Assembly (NCBI RefSeq): GCF_008244685.1
Contig: NZ_VTFT01000003.1
Coordinates: forward strand, 1-64,000
Length of the DNA stretch: 64,000 bases
Origin: Luteimonas viscosa
GTDB taxonomy: Bacteria; Pseudomonadota; Gammaproteobacteria; Xanthomonadales; Xanthomonadaceae
Direction of reading: 5' to 3'
Shown here: positions 48,279 to 59,247 of the stretch, in pieces
How positions within the stretch are numbered: the stretch's first letter is position 1
How the letters are laid out: each line of letters opens with the position of its first letter
Notes under the pieces: generated by a model
Databases searched by the model: none
Told to the model about the DNA's origin: nothing
Seen by the model: only the letters and a program-made list of their open reading frames with translations
Position numbers and translations under genes: made by a program

Positions 48279-49510
48279 ACCGCAAAGGCGACAAGGCCCT
48301 CATCGTCGGCCTCGACATCGGCACCTCCAAGGTGGTCGCGCTGGTCGGCGAGTATTCGCCCGGCAACCCGATCGAGGTGATCGGCATCGGCAGCCACGAA
48401 TCGCGCGGGCTCAAGCGCGGCGTGGTGGTCGACATCGAGTCGACCGTGCAGTCGATCCAGCGCGCGGTCGAGGAGGCCGAGCTCATGGCCGGCTGCGAGA
48501 TCCGCTCGGTCTACGCCTCGATCTCCGGCAACCACGTGCAGTGCCGCAACTCCAACGGCATCGTGCCGATCCGCGACGGCGAGGTGACCTGGGCCGACCT
48601 CGACCGCGTGCTCGACGCCGCCAAGGCGGTGGCGATCCCGGCCGACCAGCGCATCCTGCACGCGATCCCGCGCGAGTACGTGCTCGACGATTCGCAGGAA
48701 GGCATCCGCAACCCGGTCGGCATGACCGGCGTGCGCCTGGAGGTGCACGCGCACCTGGTGGTCTGCGCGCAGTCGGCCGCGGCCAACATCAGCAAGTGCG
48801 TGCAGCGCTGCGGGCTGTCGATCGACGACCTGGTGCTGTCGTCGCTGGCCTCGAGCACCGCGGTGCTGACCGGCGACGAGCGCGAGCTGGGCGTGGTGCT
48901 GGTCGACATGGGCGCCGGCACCACCGACCTGGCGGTCTTCGTGCAGGGCGCGATCTGCCACACCGCCTCGCTGCCGATCGCCGGCGACAAGGTCACCGAG
49001 GACATCGCGCACATGCTGCGCACGCCGACGCCCGAGGCCGAGCAGATCAAGGTGCGCTACGCCTGCGCGCTGGCGCAGCTGGCCACCAGCGAGGAGTCGA
49101 TCCAGGTGCCGAGCGTCGGCGACCGTCCGCCGCGGAGGCTGCCACGGCAGTCGCTGGCGCAGGCGGTGCAGGCGCGCTACGAGGAGATCTTCGAGATGGT
49201 GCAGGCCGAACTGCGGCGCTCGGGCTTCGAGCAGCACGTGCGCGCCGGCATGGTGCTCACCGGTGGCGCCGCGAAGATGGAAGGCGTGGTCGAGCTGGCC
49301 GAGGAAATGCTGCAGATGCCGGTACGCGTGGGCATCCCGCAGCACGTCACCGGCCTGGGCGAAGTGGTCAACAACCCGGTGCACGCCACCGGCGTGGGCC
49401 TGCTGCTGATGGGCAGCCAGATCGAGAACCCGCGGCGCCCGTCGATCCCGACCGGGCGTGCGGGAAGTCTGCTGAAGAAGGTCAGTACCTGGTTCCGAGG
49501 CGAGTTCTGA
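48275..49510 (+). CDS. ftsA: cell division protein FtsA
   Basis: Actin-like protein that tethers FtsZ to the membrane, 411 residues. ALIVGLDIGTSKVVALVGE (ATP site, about 8-26), the SHS2 1C domain (about 85-165), VDMGAGTTDLAVF, and GMVLTGGAAKMEGVVELAEE. A C-terminal amphipathic helix (SLLKKVSTWFRGEF) is the membrane-binding motif. Overlaps ftsQ by four bases. Confidence 0.97.
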   Translation: MNRKGDKALIVGLDIGTSKVVALVGEYSPGNPIEVIGIGSHESRGLKRGVVVDIESTVQSIQRAVEEAELMAGCEIRSVYASISGNHVQCRNSNGIVPIRDGEVTWADLDRVLDAAKAVAIPADQRILHAIPREYVLDDSQEGIRNPVGMTGVRLEVHAHLVVCAQSAAANISKCVQRCGLSIDDLVLSSLASSTAVLTGDERELGVVLVDMGAGTTDLAVFVQGAICHTASLPIAGDKVTEDIAHMLRTPTPEAEQIKVRYACALAQLATSEESIQVPSVGDRPPRRLPRQSLAQAVQARYEEIFEMVQAELRRSGFEQHVRAGMVLTGGAAKMEGVVELAEEMLQMPVRVGIPQHVTGLGEVVNNPVHATGVGLLLMGSQIENPRRPSIPTGRAGSLLKKVSTWFRGEF

Positions 49511-49526
49511 CGAACTCACCTCGAAA

Positions 49527-49739
49527 CGGGATTGGGGATTCGGGATTGGGGATTCGCAGCAGCAACGGCAACAACACAGCAACGGCAACGGCAAGAGCGG
49601 AAAGAACGGGCGGAAGGCGAGACGAAGGCGGCAAGGCGACAGCGGTACGGCGCGAACTTCATAAGAACGCCGGTGATGAGCGGAGTGGCGGAGGGAGCGG
49701 AGCTTTTCCGAATCCCCAATCCCCACTCCCCAATCCCGG
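49527..49739. repeat. element with GGGATTC-type inverted ends between ftsA and ftsZ
   Basis: Left end 49527-49556 (GGGATTGGGGATTC units) and right end 49708-49739 (GAATCCCCAATCCCC units) flank about 150 bp of purine-rich, less GC-rich sequence with many CGGCAA/GGCGA steps. The 77 codons before ftsZ are open in its frame. No transposase or coding potential; it has the layout of a non-autonomous (MITE-like) element. Confidence 0.75.
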
Positions 49740-49762
49740 CTCCAACTAGAGAGGACAAGGAC

Positions 49763-51004
49763 ATGGCACATTTCGAACTCGTGGAAAAGATGGCTCCGAA
49801 CGCCGTCATCAAGGTGATCGGCGTGGGCGGCGGCGGTGGCAACGCGGTCGCGCACATGGTCGGCAGCAGCGTGGACGGCGTGGAGTTCATCACCGCCAAC
49901 ACCGACTCGCAGGCGATCAAGAACTGCGGCGCGAAGCTGCAGCTGCAGCTCGGCACCAACGTGACCAAGGGGCTGGGCGCCGGCGCCAACCCGGAAGTCG
50001 GCCGCCAGGCCGCGCTGGAGGATCGCGAGATCATCATGGACGCGCTGCAGGGCGCCGACATGGTGTTCATCACCGCCGGCATGGGCGGCGGCACCGGTAC
50101 CGGCGCGGCGCCCGTCGTCGCGCAGCTGGCCAAGGAGATGGGCATCCTCACCGTGGCCGTGGTCACCAAGCCGTTCCCGTTCGAGGGCCGCCGCCGCATG
50201 CAGGTCGCGCTCAAGGGCATCGAGGACCTGTCGGCACATTGCGACTCGCTGATCACCATCCCCAACGAGAAGCTGATCACCGTGCTCGGCCGCAACGCGA
50301 CCATGATCCAGGCGTTCCGCGCCGCCAACGACGTGCTGCTCGGCGCGGTGCAGGGCATCGCCGACCTGATCGTGCGCCCGGGCCTGATCAACGTCGACTT
50401 CGCCGACGTGCGCACCGTGATGAGCGAGATGGGCCTGGCGATGATGGGCACCGGCCACGCCCGCGGCGACGACCGCGCCCAGGCCGCGGCCGAGGCGGCG
50501 ATCCAGAACCCGCTGCTCGACGATGTGAACCTGGCCGGCGCCAACGGCATCCTGGTCAACATCACCGCCGGCCCGGACTTCACGATGAGCGAGTTCGACG
50601 AAGTCGGCCGCACCGTGGAGAACTTCGCCAGCGAGGACGCGACCATCGTCATCGGCACCGTGCTCGACCCGGACATGGCCGACGACGTGCGCGTGACCGT
50701 GGTGGCCACCGGCCTCAACCGCGCCGCGGTGCGCCACAGCGGTCGCCATTCCGACCTCGGCCAGACCGACGCCGTGGCCCGGCGCCCGCAGGTGCAGCTG
50801 ATCAACACCGGCAAGCGCGACGGCACCACCGGCATGTTCGTCGAGGACGCGAGCGACGCCTTCAGCCCCGGCAGCAGCATCGCCGCGGGGCTGCGCGGGC
50901 GCACCGCGAGCGAACCGGCGTCCTCGTCGCCGCCGGTCGCGGACTTCGGCAGCGACAGCAGCTACCTGGACATTCCGGCGTTCCTGCGCCGACAGGCGGA
51001 CTGA
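49763..51004 (+). CDS. ftsZ: cell division GTPase FtsZ
   Basis: Tubulin-like GTPase forming the Z ring, 413 residues. ATG follows a GAGAGGACAAGG ribosome site. [18 protein letters not shown] (about 16-33), the tubulin signature [13 protein letters not shown] (about 110-122), [11 protein letters not shown] with catalytic Asp residues, and the C-terminal conserved peptide [13 protein letters not shown] that binds FtsA and ZipA. The linker before it is Ala/Ser-rich. Confidence 0.98.
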   Translation: MAHFELVEKMAPNAVIKVIGVGGGGGNAVAHMVGSSVDGVEFITANTDSQAIKNCGAKLQLQLGTNVTKGLGAGANPEVGRQAALEDREIIMDALQGADMVFITAGMGGGTGTGAAPVVAQLAKEMGILTVAVVTKPFPFEGRRRMQVALKGIEDLSAHCDSLITIPNEKLITVLGRNATMIQAFRAANDVLLGAVQGIADLIVRPGLINVDFADVRTVMSEMGLAMMGTGHARGDDRAQAAAEAAIQNPLLDDVNLAGANGILVNITAGPDFTMSEFDEVGRTVENFASEDATIVIGTVLDPDMADDVRVTVVATGLNRAAVRHSGRHSDLGQTDAVARRPQVQLINTGKRDGTTGMFVEDASDAFSPGSSIAAGLRGRTASEPASSSPPVADFGSDSSYLDIPAFLRRQAD

Positions 51005-51236
51005 GCAAGTCGCGGGGCTCCGCCTCGTGGTTCGCGAGGCAGGGCGTCGTGCCGCGCTTGCGGAGCAGGGTGGGGGCGGCTGCTTCGTCCCCGCCACCGC
51101 TGGCCGGAGAAGGCAGGCGTCTGCCCTCCTGCACCCGCAGGCAGAGCAGGCGGTCCGGTTCCGCATGCGAAGGTGGCGCCCGGCGCTTTCCGCGGCGGAA
51201 TGGTTGCACCACGAACAAGTCCGTGTCCGATTCCAG

Positions 51237-51270
51237 CCGCCGGGGCCAGTGCCGGCCCCGGCGGATTTTC
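51237..51270 (+). terminator. terminator between ftsZ and lpxC
   Basis: Perfect 11-bp stem CCGCCGGGGCC / GGCCCCGGCGG with a 6-nt loop, followed by ATTTTC. Confidence 0.7.
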
Positions 51271-51294
51271 GGAGCGGTCGGGGCTCGTCCCGCT

Positions 51295-51324
51295 TTCGTT
51301 CAGTTCAGCGCGCAGGGTGATAAT
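51295..51324 (+). promoter_or_regulatory. promoter of lpxC
   Basis: TTCGTT, 18-bp spacer, GATAAT. The -10 is 55 bases before the lpxC ATG and follows the terminator, so lpxC is transcribed separately from ftsZ. Confidence 0.5.
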
Positions 51325-51378
51325 CTGCGCCGTTGTGCACCCCTGCGGGGGTGACCCCGCCCCCCACAGGCGCCCCAG

Positions 51379-52287
51379 ATGCCGCAGCAACGCACCATCA
51401 AGAACGTGATCCGCGCCACCGGCGTCGGCCTGCACAGTGGCGAGAAGGTGTTCCTCACCCTGCGCCCGGCCGCGCCCGACGCGGGCATCGTGTTCCGGCG
51501 CGTCGACCTGGACCCGGTGGTCGAGATCCCCGCCTCCGGCGAGCTGGTCAGCGAGACCACTTTGTGCACCGGGCTGACCCGCGACGGCGCCAAGGTGCAG
51601 ACGGTCGAACACCTGATGTCGGCCCTGGCCGGCCTCGGGATCGACAACCTCTACGTGGAGCTGTCCGCGGCCGAGGTGCCGATCATGGACGGCTCCTCGG
51701 GCCCGTTCGTGTTCCTGCTGCAATCGGCGGGCATCGTCGAACAGGACGCGCCCAAGCGCTTCATCCGCATCAAGCGCCCGGTCGAGGTGCGCGAGGGCGA
51801 CAAGATCGCCCGTTTCGAGCCCTACGACGGCTTCCGCCTCGGCTTCACCGTGCAGTTCGACCACCCGGCGATCCCGCAGTCGCGCTCGCGCGCCGAGATC
51901 GAGTTTTCCACCGAGAGCTACATCCGCGAAGTCAGCCGCGCGCGCACCTTCGGTTTCATGCGCGACCTCGAATACATGCGCGAACGCAACCTCGGCCTCG
52001 GCGGCTCAATGGACAATGCGATCGTGCTCGACGAGTTCCGCGTGCTCAACGACGACGGCCTGCGCTACGCCGACGAGTTCGTGCGGCACAAGATCCTCGA
52101 CGCGGTCGGCGACCTCTATCTCGCCGGCCACCCCATCCTCGGCGCGTTCGAGGGCTACAAGTCCGGCCACGCGCTGAACAACACGCTGGTGCGCGCGCTG
52201 CTCGCCGACCTTTCGACCTGGGAAGAGGTCTCCTATCCCGACACCGCCACCGCGCCGGTGGCCTATGGCGCGCCGCTACCCGCCTGA
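51379..52287 (+). CDS. lpxC: UDP-3-O-acyl-N-acetylglucosamine deacetylase LpxC
   Basis: Zinc enzyme of the committed step of lipid A synthesis, 302 residues. [20 protein letters not shown] start, [20 protein letters not shown] with zinc His, [17 protein letters not shown], and the second zinc site in [20 protein letters not shown]. Normal length; placement after ftsZ is standard. Confidence 0.97.
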   Translation: MPQQRTIKNVIRATGVGLHSGEKVFLTLRPAAPDAGIVFRRVDLDPVVEIPASGELVSETTLCTGLTRDGAKVQTVEHLMSALAGLGIDNLYVELSAAEVPIMDGSSGPFVFLLQSAGIVEQDAPKRFIRIKRPVEVREGDKIARFEPYDGFRLGFTVQFDHPAIPQSRSRAEIEFSTESYIREVSRARTFGFMRDLEYMRERNLGLGGSMDNAIVLDEFRVLNDDGLRYADEFVRHKILDAVGDLYLAGHPILGAFEGYKSGHALNNTLVRALLADLSTWEEVSYPDTATAPVAYGAPLPA

Positions 52288-52477
52288 CGCCGCTCCGGTG
52301 ATCCGGAATCCGGTCACGTTTCACGCCGCGAATGCGGCGGAATAACGTTTCTTTAACGCAAAATGAGCTTTTGCCGAGCGCCGGGTTAACGCTTTGTGCA
52401 GGCCCGGCCGTTAGCATGCCGTGTCCGCGTGGGCCGGCAGGACGCCGGGGAACGCCTCCGTGGATGCCGGTTCCGGC

Positions 52478-52969
52478 TCAGCCTTCGTCCTTCCCGCCCG
52501 GTGCGGGTTCGGCCAGGGCGGCCAGCGCCGAGCGGAACGCCTCTTCCGTGGCCACCGAGCGGCCCGCATTCGATCCGGATGCCGGCACCCGTACGGCGGG
52601 TTGCGTGGGAGGCGGCAGGGGTCGTGTCGTCGCCCGGATGGCGACGTCCTGTACTTCAAGTCCGAGGGAACGGGCGGCGTCGAGCAGTTCGCTGGCGGCC
52701 AGGCGCAACCTGGCGTGCCAGACGGGGGAATCGACGAGGAACACCAGCCTGCCTTCAGTCACGTTGGCCAGCCGCACATGCGCGGCCAGTCCCGGCGGCA
52801 GGAGAGGACGCAGTTGGCGGTCCAGTGCATCGAGCCCCAGGGCGTGACGCACCGGATCGCGGGCGGTACCGGACAGCAGTGCATCGAGCGCCGTTTGCAT
52901 GGTCGCGGACCGTTCCGCACCGGCCGGCACCTTTGGCGAACTGGACCGCCGTGGCAAGGAATCAGACAT
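52478..52969 (-). CDS. dciA: DciA-like protein (DUF721)
   Basis: A 163-residue protein with the DUF721 domain of DciA, the ancestral loader of the replicative helicase DnaB. Core at about 25-110: MQTALDALLSGTARDPVRHALGLDALDRQLRPLLPPGLAAHVRLANVTEGRLVFLVDSPVWHARLRLAASELL. The C-terminal third is Ala/Pro-rich and probably disordered. Start codon is only six bases from that of the divergent M23 peptidase; a downstream Met at 52900 is an alternative. The 190 bp between lpxC and this gene hold AT-rich steps and a weak hairpin but no gene. Confidence 0.85.
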   Translation of the reverse strand: MSDSLPRRSSSPKVPAGAERSATMQTALDALLSGTARDPVRHALGLDALDRQLRPLLPPGLAAHVRLANVTEGRLVFLVDSPVWHARLRLAASELLDAARSLGLEVQDVAIRATTRPLPPPTQPAVRVPASGSNAGRSVATEEAFRSALAALAEPAPGGKDEG

Positions 52970-52975
52970 ATACCT

Positions 52976-53881
52976 ATGACTCTACACAGTATCTCCGTGC
53001 ACGCGTTGTCGACGCTGCACTCGCTCGGCCAGCGCCTCCACGTGCGCCTGGCGCAGAAGCCGATCTCCGCCTCCATCGTCCTCATCGGCACCGGACTCGT
53101 CCTCGGAGGCGCCCTGAACGCCACCTCGGTCGACCGCCTGCAGCAGCAGGTCGCCGGCCAGGAACTGGCCCTCGAATCCACCCGCCGCGAGGCCCAGCGC
53201 GAAGTCAACGCATTGGCCGCACGCATGGGCGAGCTGCAGGCGCAGGCCAACCGCCTCAATGCGCTCGGCGACCGTCTCACCCGGATCGCCAAGCTCGGCG
53301 ACGGCGAATTCGATTTCGACAAGCCGATCGGCCTCGGCGGCGCCGAACCGAGCCAGGACATGCCGGCGCGCCAGCTGGTCGACGGGCTCGATGGCGTCGA
53401 CACGCAGTTCGCCAGCGCCGGCCGCCAGCTCTCGGTGCTCGAGGCGCTGCTGTTCGACCGCGAGCTGGAGCGCAACTCGGTGCCGTCGCGCTCGCCGGTG
53501 GCCAGCAGCTTCGTGACCTCGGGCTACGGCGGTCGCGCCGACCCGTTCGGCGGTGGCCGCCAGTTCCACAAGGGCATCGATTTCGATGCCAACACCGGCG
53601 ACAAGGTCATGACCGTCGCCGATGGCGTGGTCAGCTTCTCCGGCGTGCGCAGCGGCTACGGCAACGTGGTCGAGGTGGACCACGGCAACGGCTTCGTCAC
53701 CCGCTACGCGCACAACTCGCGCAACGTCGTGAAGGTCGGCGACCTGGTGCGCGTCGGCCAGGAGATCGCCAAGGCCGGATCGACCGGCCGTTCCACCGGC
53801 GCGCACGTGCATTTCGAGGTGTGGGAGAACGGGCGCGTGCACAATCCGCGCAAGTTCCTGGGCGAGATCGGGCGGCAGTAG
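52976..53881 (+). CDS. M23 family metallopeptidase, membrane anchored
   Basis: Predicted periplasmic peptidoglycan endopeptidase, 301 residues. N-terminal membrane helix near 30-48 (SASIVLIGTGLVLGGAL), coiled coil at about 52-95, then a LytM domain (about 185-295) with zinc ligands in FHKGIDFD and HVHFEV, plus TRYAHNS. Both metal motifs are intact, so it is probably active, unlike EnvC/NlpD-type activators. An AAGGA ribosome site is 15 bases upstream, farther than usual. Confidence 0.9.
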   Translation: MTLHSISVHALSTLHSLGQRLHVRLAQKPISASIVLIGTGLVLGGALNATSVDRLQQQVAGQELALESTRREAQREVNALAARMGELQAQANRLNALGDRLTRIAKLGDGEFDFDKPIGLGGAEPSQDMPARQLVDGLDGVDTQFASAGRQLSVLEALLFDRELERNSVPSRSPVASSFVTSGYGGRADPFGGGRQFHKGIDFDANTGDKVMTVADGVVSFSGVRSGYGNVVEVDHGNGFVTRYAHNSRNVVKVGDLVRVGQEIAKAGSTGRSTGAHVHFEVWENGRVHNPRKFLGEIGRQ

Positions 53882-53952
53882 GGGCGGCGCGGCTGCGTCG
53901 GCCCCAGGGCATCCGGGCGGGGCGACCCGGCCTGGAGACTTTCTGTCGACGG

Positions 53953-54071
53953 AAACCCGGGTCTGTCGTTTCGACCAAACCCGGGTTCGTCGTTTCGTCC
54001 GGCCCCGGGTTGCTGTTTCGTCCGCGTCCAGGCTTGTCGGTTCGGCCGGACCCAAGGTTGTCATTTCGACC
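53953..54071 (+). repeat. five tandem 24-bp units
   Basis: Units at 53953-53976, 53977-54000, 54001-54023 (23 bp), 54024-54047 and 54048-54071. They follow the pattern ACCCGGGTTxGTCGTTTCGxCC and become more diverged to the right. The units are directly adjacent with no spacers. Confidence 0.8.
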
Positions 54072-54127
54072 GCAGGGAGAAATCTCCGGCGACGAGTCTC
54101 GAGATCTCTCCCTGCGGTCGAGATGAC
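54060..54127. repeat. 27-bp inverted repeat of the CTCCCTGCGGTCGAGATGAC type
   Basis: Arms 54060-54086 and 54101-54127 match with two mismatches around a 14-bp centre. The sequence is a dispersed intergenic repeat known from many bacterial genomes. Confidence 0.8.
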
Positions 54128-54250
54128 ATTCCGGGCGGGCTCGAGGTCCTCCCTGCGGTCGGGATGACATTCCGGCTGGCTCGAGGTCGTCCCTGCGCTC
54201 GAGATGACATTCCGGCGGGCTGGAGGTCCTCCCTGCGGTCGGGATGATTC
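54110..54250 (+). repeat. tandem array of 40-41 bp units
   Basis: CCCTGCGGTC or CCCTGCGCTC begins at 54110, 54151, 54191 and 54231. Each unit reads on through GATGACATTCCGG and CTCGAGGTC or CTGGAGGTC. Three full units and one partial one; the first also forms the right arm of the inverted repeat. Confidence 0.8.
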
Positions 54251-54459
54251 CGGGGGACGCCGTTCCGGGGATGTCGGGACCGGATGCCGCTCCGGGGGGA
54301 TGACGCCAGACGGGCGGGACGACACCAGGCAGGCGCCCCGGTGGAAGCGGGAGAGGCGTTCGCGGCGGAGGCGGCCCTGCGGGCGGCGGCGCCGGGACGC
54401 TCGAAACGGGTGGTTCACCCGCTTCGCGCGCGGCGACGCGTTCGGCATCAGGCGGCGTG

Positions 54460-54528
54460 GGTTCCGCGCCTGCGGCGCGGCCCTCATCCGCCTTTCGGGC
54501 ACCTCCTCCCGCAGGCGGGAGAAGGGGG
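54460..54528. repeat. single CTCCCGCAGGCGGGAG-type repeat unit
   Basis: GCGCCTGCGGCGC and CTCCCGCAGGCGGGAG hairpins joined by CCTCATCCGCC; the same layout as the units at 59374-59958 but diverged. Confidence 0.7.
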
Positions 54529-54564
54529 CGGCGCCCTTGCAAACGCCCCCGGGCGCCACCACGG

Positions 54565-54570
54565 TACAAT
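54565..54570 (+). promoter_or_regulatory. -10 box of secA
   Basis: TACAAT, about 100 bases before the secA ATG and 19 bases before the leader hairpin. TTGCAA at 54537 is too far (22 bp) to be a good -35. Confidence 0.45.
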
Positions 54571-54584
54571 GCGCGTTGCCATCG

Positions 54585-54610
54585 AAAAGGGCGCCTCTCG
54601 CGCCCTTTTT
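54585..54610 (+). terminator. terminator- or attenuator-like hairpin in the secA leader
   Basis: AAAAGGGCGC-CTCTC-GCGCCCTTTT is a perfect 10-bp stem ending in five T residues. It lies between the -10 box and secA, so it either stops upstream read-through or attenuates secA itself. Confidence 0.65.
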
Positions 54611-54668
54611 CATTGCCGGCGCGCCTTTCCGGCGCCGCCCGGCCCCGTCACAGGATCCCGGTACATCC

Positions 54669-57398
<2,730 letters not shown>

Positions 57399-57489
57399 GG
57401 CAGCGACTTCGACGCGGGTTGCTGCGAACCGGCAGCCCGCGCGCCGCGCGCTTTCTCGCAACGCGCCTTCCGCGCAAGGCAGCGCTTTA

Positions 57490-57563
57490 CCCCTTCTCCC
57501 GCCACGCGGGGGAGGGCCTTTTCCCCCTCTCCCGCTCCGCGGGGGAGGGCCGGGGTGGGGGCA
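57490..57563. repeat. two CTCTCCCGC-type hairpins after secA
   Basis: CCTTCTCCCGCCACGCGGGGGAGG and CCCTCTCCCGCTCCGCGGGGGAGG-like hairpins in tandem (each written here as a pattern of arms CTCCCGC/GCGGGGGAG), ending 12 bases before the next gene's ATG. Probably also act as a terminator for secA. Confidence 0.7.
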
Positions 57564-57575
57564 TCCACCGCCGCC

Positions 57576-58577
57576 ATGACGCCTGATCCCCCAGGCCATC
57601 CTCCCAGCGCCCTTCCGCAGCCCGTGGATCCTCCCGGCGCCACTCACGTCGTCGCCGGCGTCATCGTCGACGCCCGTGGCCGCGTGCTGCTGGCGCGCCG
57701 CACCGCCGGCCGTGAGCTCGCCGGCCTGTGGGAATTCCCGGGCGGCAAGGTCGAGCCGGGCGAAACCCCGGAAGCGGCGCTCGCGCGCGAACTCGACGAG
57801 GAACTGGGCATCGAGGTCGAGCTCGGCGATCCGCTGATGGTCGTGCCGCACCTCACGCCGACCCGGCGCCTGCGGCTGGACGTGCGCGGCATCCGCGCCT
57901 GGCGCGGCACGCCGAAGGGCTACGAGGGCCAGGCGCTGGCCTGGGTCCAGCCAGGCGCGCTGCCGCGCTACGACATGCCCGATCCGGACCGCCCGGTCGT
58001 CGCGGCTTTGCTGCAGCCCGACCATTGCCTGGTCACGCCGCCGCCCGGGCCCGGCGACAGCGACGCCACGTGGCTTGCCGCGCTGGAATCCGCGCTTGCC
58101 CGGGGCGTGCGGCGTGTGCAGTTCCGCATGCCGGGCATCGACCGCAGCCGCCGGCAGCAACTGCTGGCCAACGCCGCCCTGCATTGCGCGGCCGCCGGCG
58201 CCCAGCTGCTGGTGAACGGCGACGCCCGCCTCGCCTGCGAATCGGGCCTCGGCCTGCACCTGCCCGCCGCGCGGCTGCGCGAATGCCGGGCACGCCCGGT
58301 GGCGGACGACCAGCCGCTCTCGGCCTCCTGCCACGATGCCGAAGAACTGAAGCTGGCGCAGGCGCTGGGATGCGACTTCGCCCTGGTCGGCCCGGTCCAC
58401 CCGACGCCCACGCATCCCGGCCATGGCGGTATCGGCTGGGCGGGGTTCGAGGCACTGCGCGAACAGGCGTCGCTGCCGATCTATGCCATCGGCGGGCTGG
58501 GCGTGGACGACATCGCCGCCGCGCGCAGCCACGGCGCGCAGGGCATCGCCGCGATCCGGGGGCTGTGGGAGGCGTGA
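57576..58577 (+). CDS. Nudix (MutT-like) hydrolase fused to a thiamine-phosphate-synthase-like domain
   Basis: A 333-residue two-domain protein. The N-terminal Nudix domain (about 25-155) has a perfect Nudix box, from GGKVEPGETPEAA to RELDEELGI; such domains in this fusion are usually described as 8-oxo-dGTP diphosphatases. The C-terminal TIM barrel (about 165-330) is TenI/ThiE-like: GVRRVQFRMPG, SCHDAEELKLAQALGCDFALVGPVHPTPTHPGH, GLGVDDIAAARSHGAQGIAAI. The ThiE motif GPxxPTxTK reads HPTPTHPGH, so TMP synthase activity is doubtful. The start follows a repeat with no good ribosome site. Confidence 0.88.
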   Translation: MTPDPPGHPPSALPQPVDPPGATHVVAGVIVDARGRVLLARRTAGRELAGLWEFPGGKVEPGETPEAALARELDEELGIEVELGDPLMVVPHLTPTRRLRLDVRGIRAWRGTPKGYEGQALAWVQPGALPRYDMPDPDRPVVAALLQPDHCLVTPPPGPGDSDATWLAALESALARGVRRVQFRMPGIDRSRRQQLLANAALHCAAAGAQLLVNGDARLACESGLGLHLPAARLRECRARPVADDQPLSASCHDAEELKLAQALGCDFALVGPVHPTPTHPGHGGIGWAGFEALREQASLPIYAIGGLGVDDIAAARSHGAQGIAAIRGLWEA

Positions 58578-58608
58578 AGCCCCCGGCCGCCGGGCAGCGG
58601 CGTCCGGA

Positions 58609-59247
58609 TCAGTCGGCCGCCGCCATCGCCCGGTAGCGCGCATCCAGGGCGGCGACCTGCGCGTCCAGCGCCTGCAGCGGGCCGTCGTTGACGAGGACGT
58701 CGTCCGCGATCGCTAGGCGCTGCAGGCGCGTGGCCTGCGCCGCGATCATCCGCTCGGCGAGCGCCGCGTCGATGCCGTCGCGGGCCAGCAGCCGCGCGCG
58801 CTGCACGTCCACCGGCACGTCGACCACCAGCACCCGCCGCAGCCACGGATAGGCGCCGCGGCCGGCCGCCTGCCCGCCCGCCGCGGGCAGGGCTTCGGCC
58901 AGCAGCGGGATCGCGGCGATCGCATACGGCCCCGGCGCGGCCGCGCAGGTGGCCTGCAGCAGTTCGCGTACGCGCGGGTGCACGATGGCCTCCAGCCGGG
59001 CGCGTGCCGCGTCGTCGGTGAACACGCGCCGCCGCATCGCGGCCCGGTCCAGCGACCCGTCCGCGGCCAGCGCCTGCGCGCCGAACGCCGCCACGACCTC
59101 CGCGAGCCCCGGACTCCCCACCGCCACCGCATCGCGCGCCGCGACGTCGGCGTCGGCGACGGTCACGCCCAGCGCCTCGAAGCGCCGCGTGACCTCGCTC
59201 TTGCCGGAGGCCACGCCCCCGGTGAGTCCCACTACGTAGTCGGCCAT
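58609..59247 (-). CDS. coaE: dephospho-CoA kinase
   Basis: Last step of coenzyme A synthesis, 212 residues. P-loop GLTGGVASGKSEV (about 8-20), DADVAARDAV, the family segment RRRVFTDDAARARLEAIVHPRVRELL, and VVDVPVDVQRARLLARDGI. It follows pilD on the same strand as in Xanthomonas and Pseudomonas, but here a 716-bp repeat region separates them. Confidence 0.95.
   Translation of the reverse strand: MADYVVGLTGGVASGKSEVTRRFEALGVTVADADVAARDAVAVGSPGLAEVVAAFGAQALAADGSLDRAAMRRRVFTDDAARARLEAIVHPRVRELLQATCAAAPGPYAIAAIPLLAEALPAAGGQAAGRGAYPWLRRVLVVDVPVDVQRARLLARDGIDAALAERMIAAQATRLQRLAIADDVLVNDGPLQALDAQVAALDARYRAMAAAD

Larger units (their letters stand above)
51005..51378. other. 374-bp ftsZ-lpxC interval
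   Basis: Contains low-complexity GC-rich sequence with short inverted repeats (for example around 51085-51130), a terminator at 51237-51270 and the lpxC promoter at 51295-51324. No gene is supported. Confidence 0.6.
53882..54668. other. 787-bp repeat-rich interval before secA
   Basis: Holds four kinds of repeats listed separately (24-bp tandem array, 27-bp inverted repeat, 40-bp tandem array, a CTCCCGC-type unit), then the secA promoter and leader hairpin. A frame open in register with secA runs back to 54204 but consists of repeat sequence and is not supported as coding. Confidence 0.7.

Noticed and set aside
49532..49762. Longer FtsZ starting in the repeat element
   Set aside because: The extension is repeat-encoded; ATG 49763 has a good ribosome site and the standard FtsZ N-terminus.
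52421..52975. Plus-strand open frame running in register into the M23 peptidase
   Set aside because: It lies antisense to the DciA-like gene, lacks a ribosome site and adds residues with no domain; the membrane anchor already follows ATG 52976.
53953..54250. CRISPR array
   Set aside because: Units are directly adjacent, without variable spacers, and no cas genes are present.
54204..54668. N-terminal extension of SecA
   Set aside because: The open stretch is repeat DNA upstream of the promoter and leader hairpin; SecA normally starts [11 protein letters not shown] at 54669.
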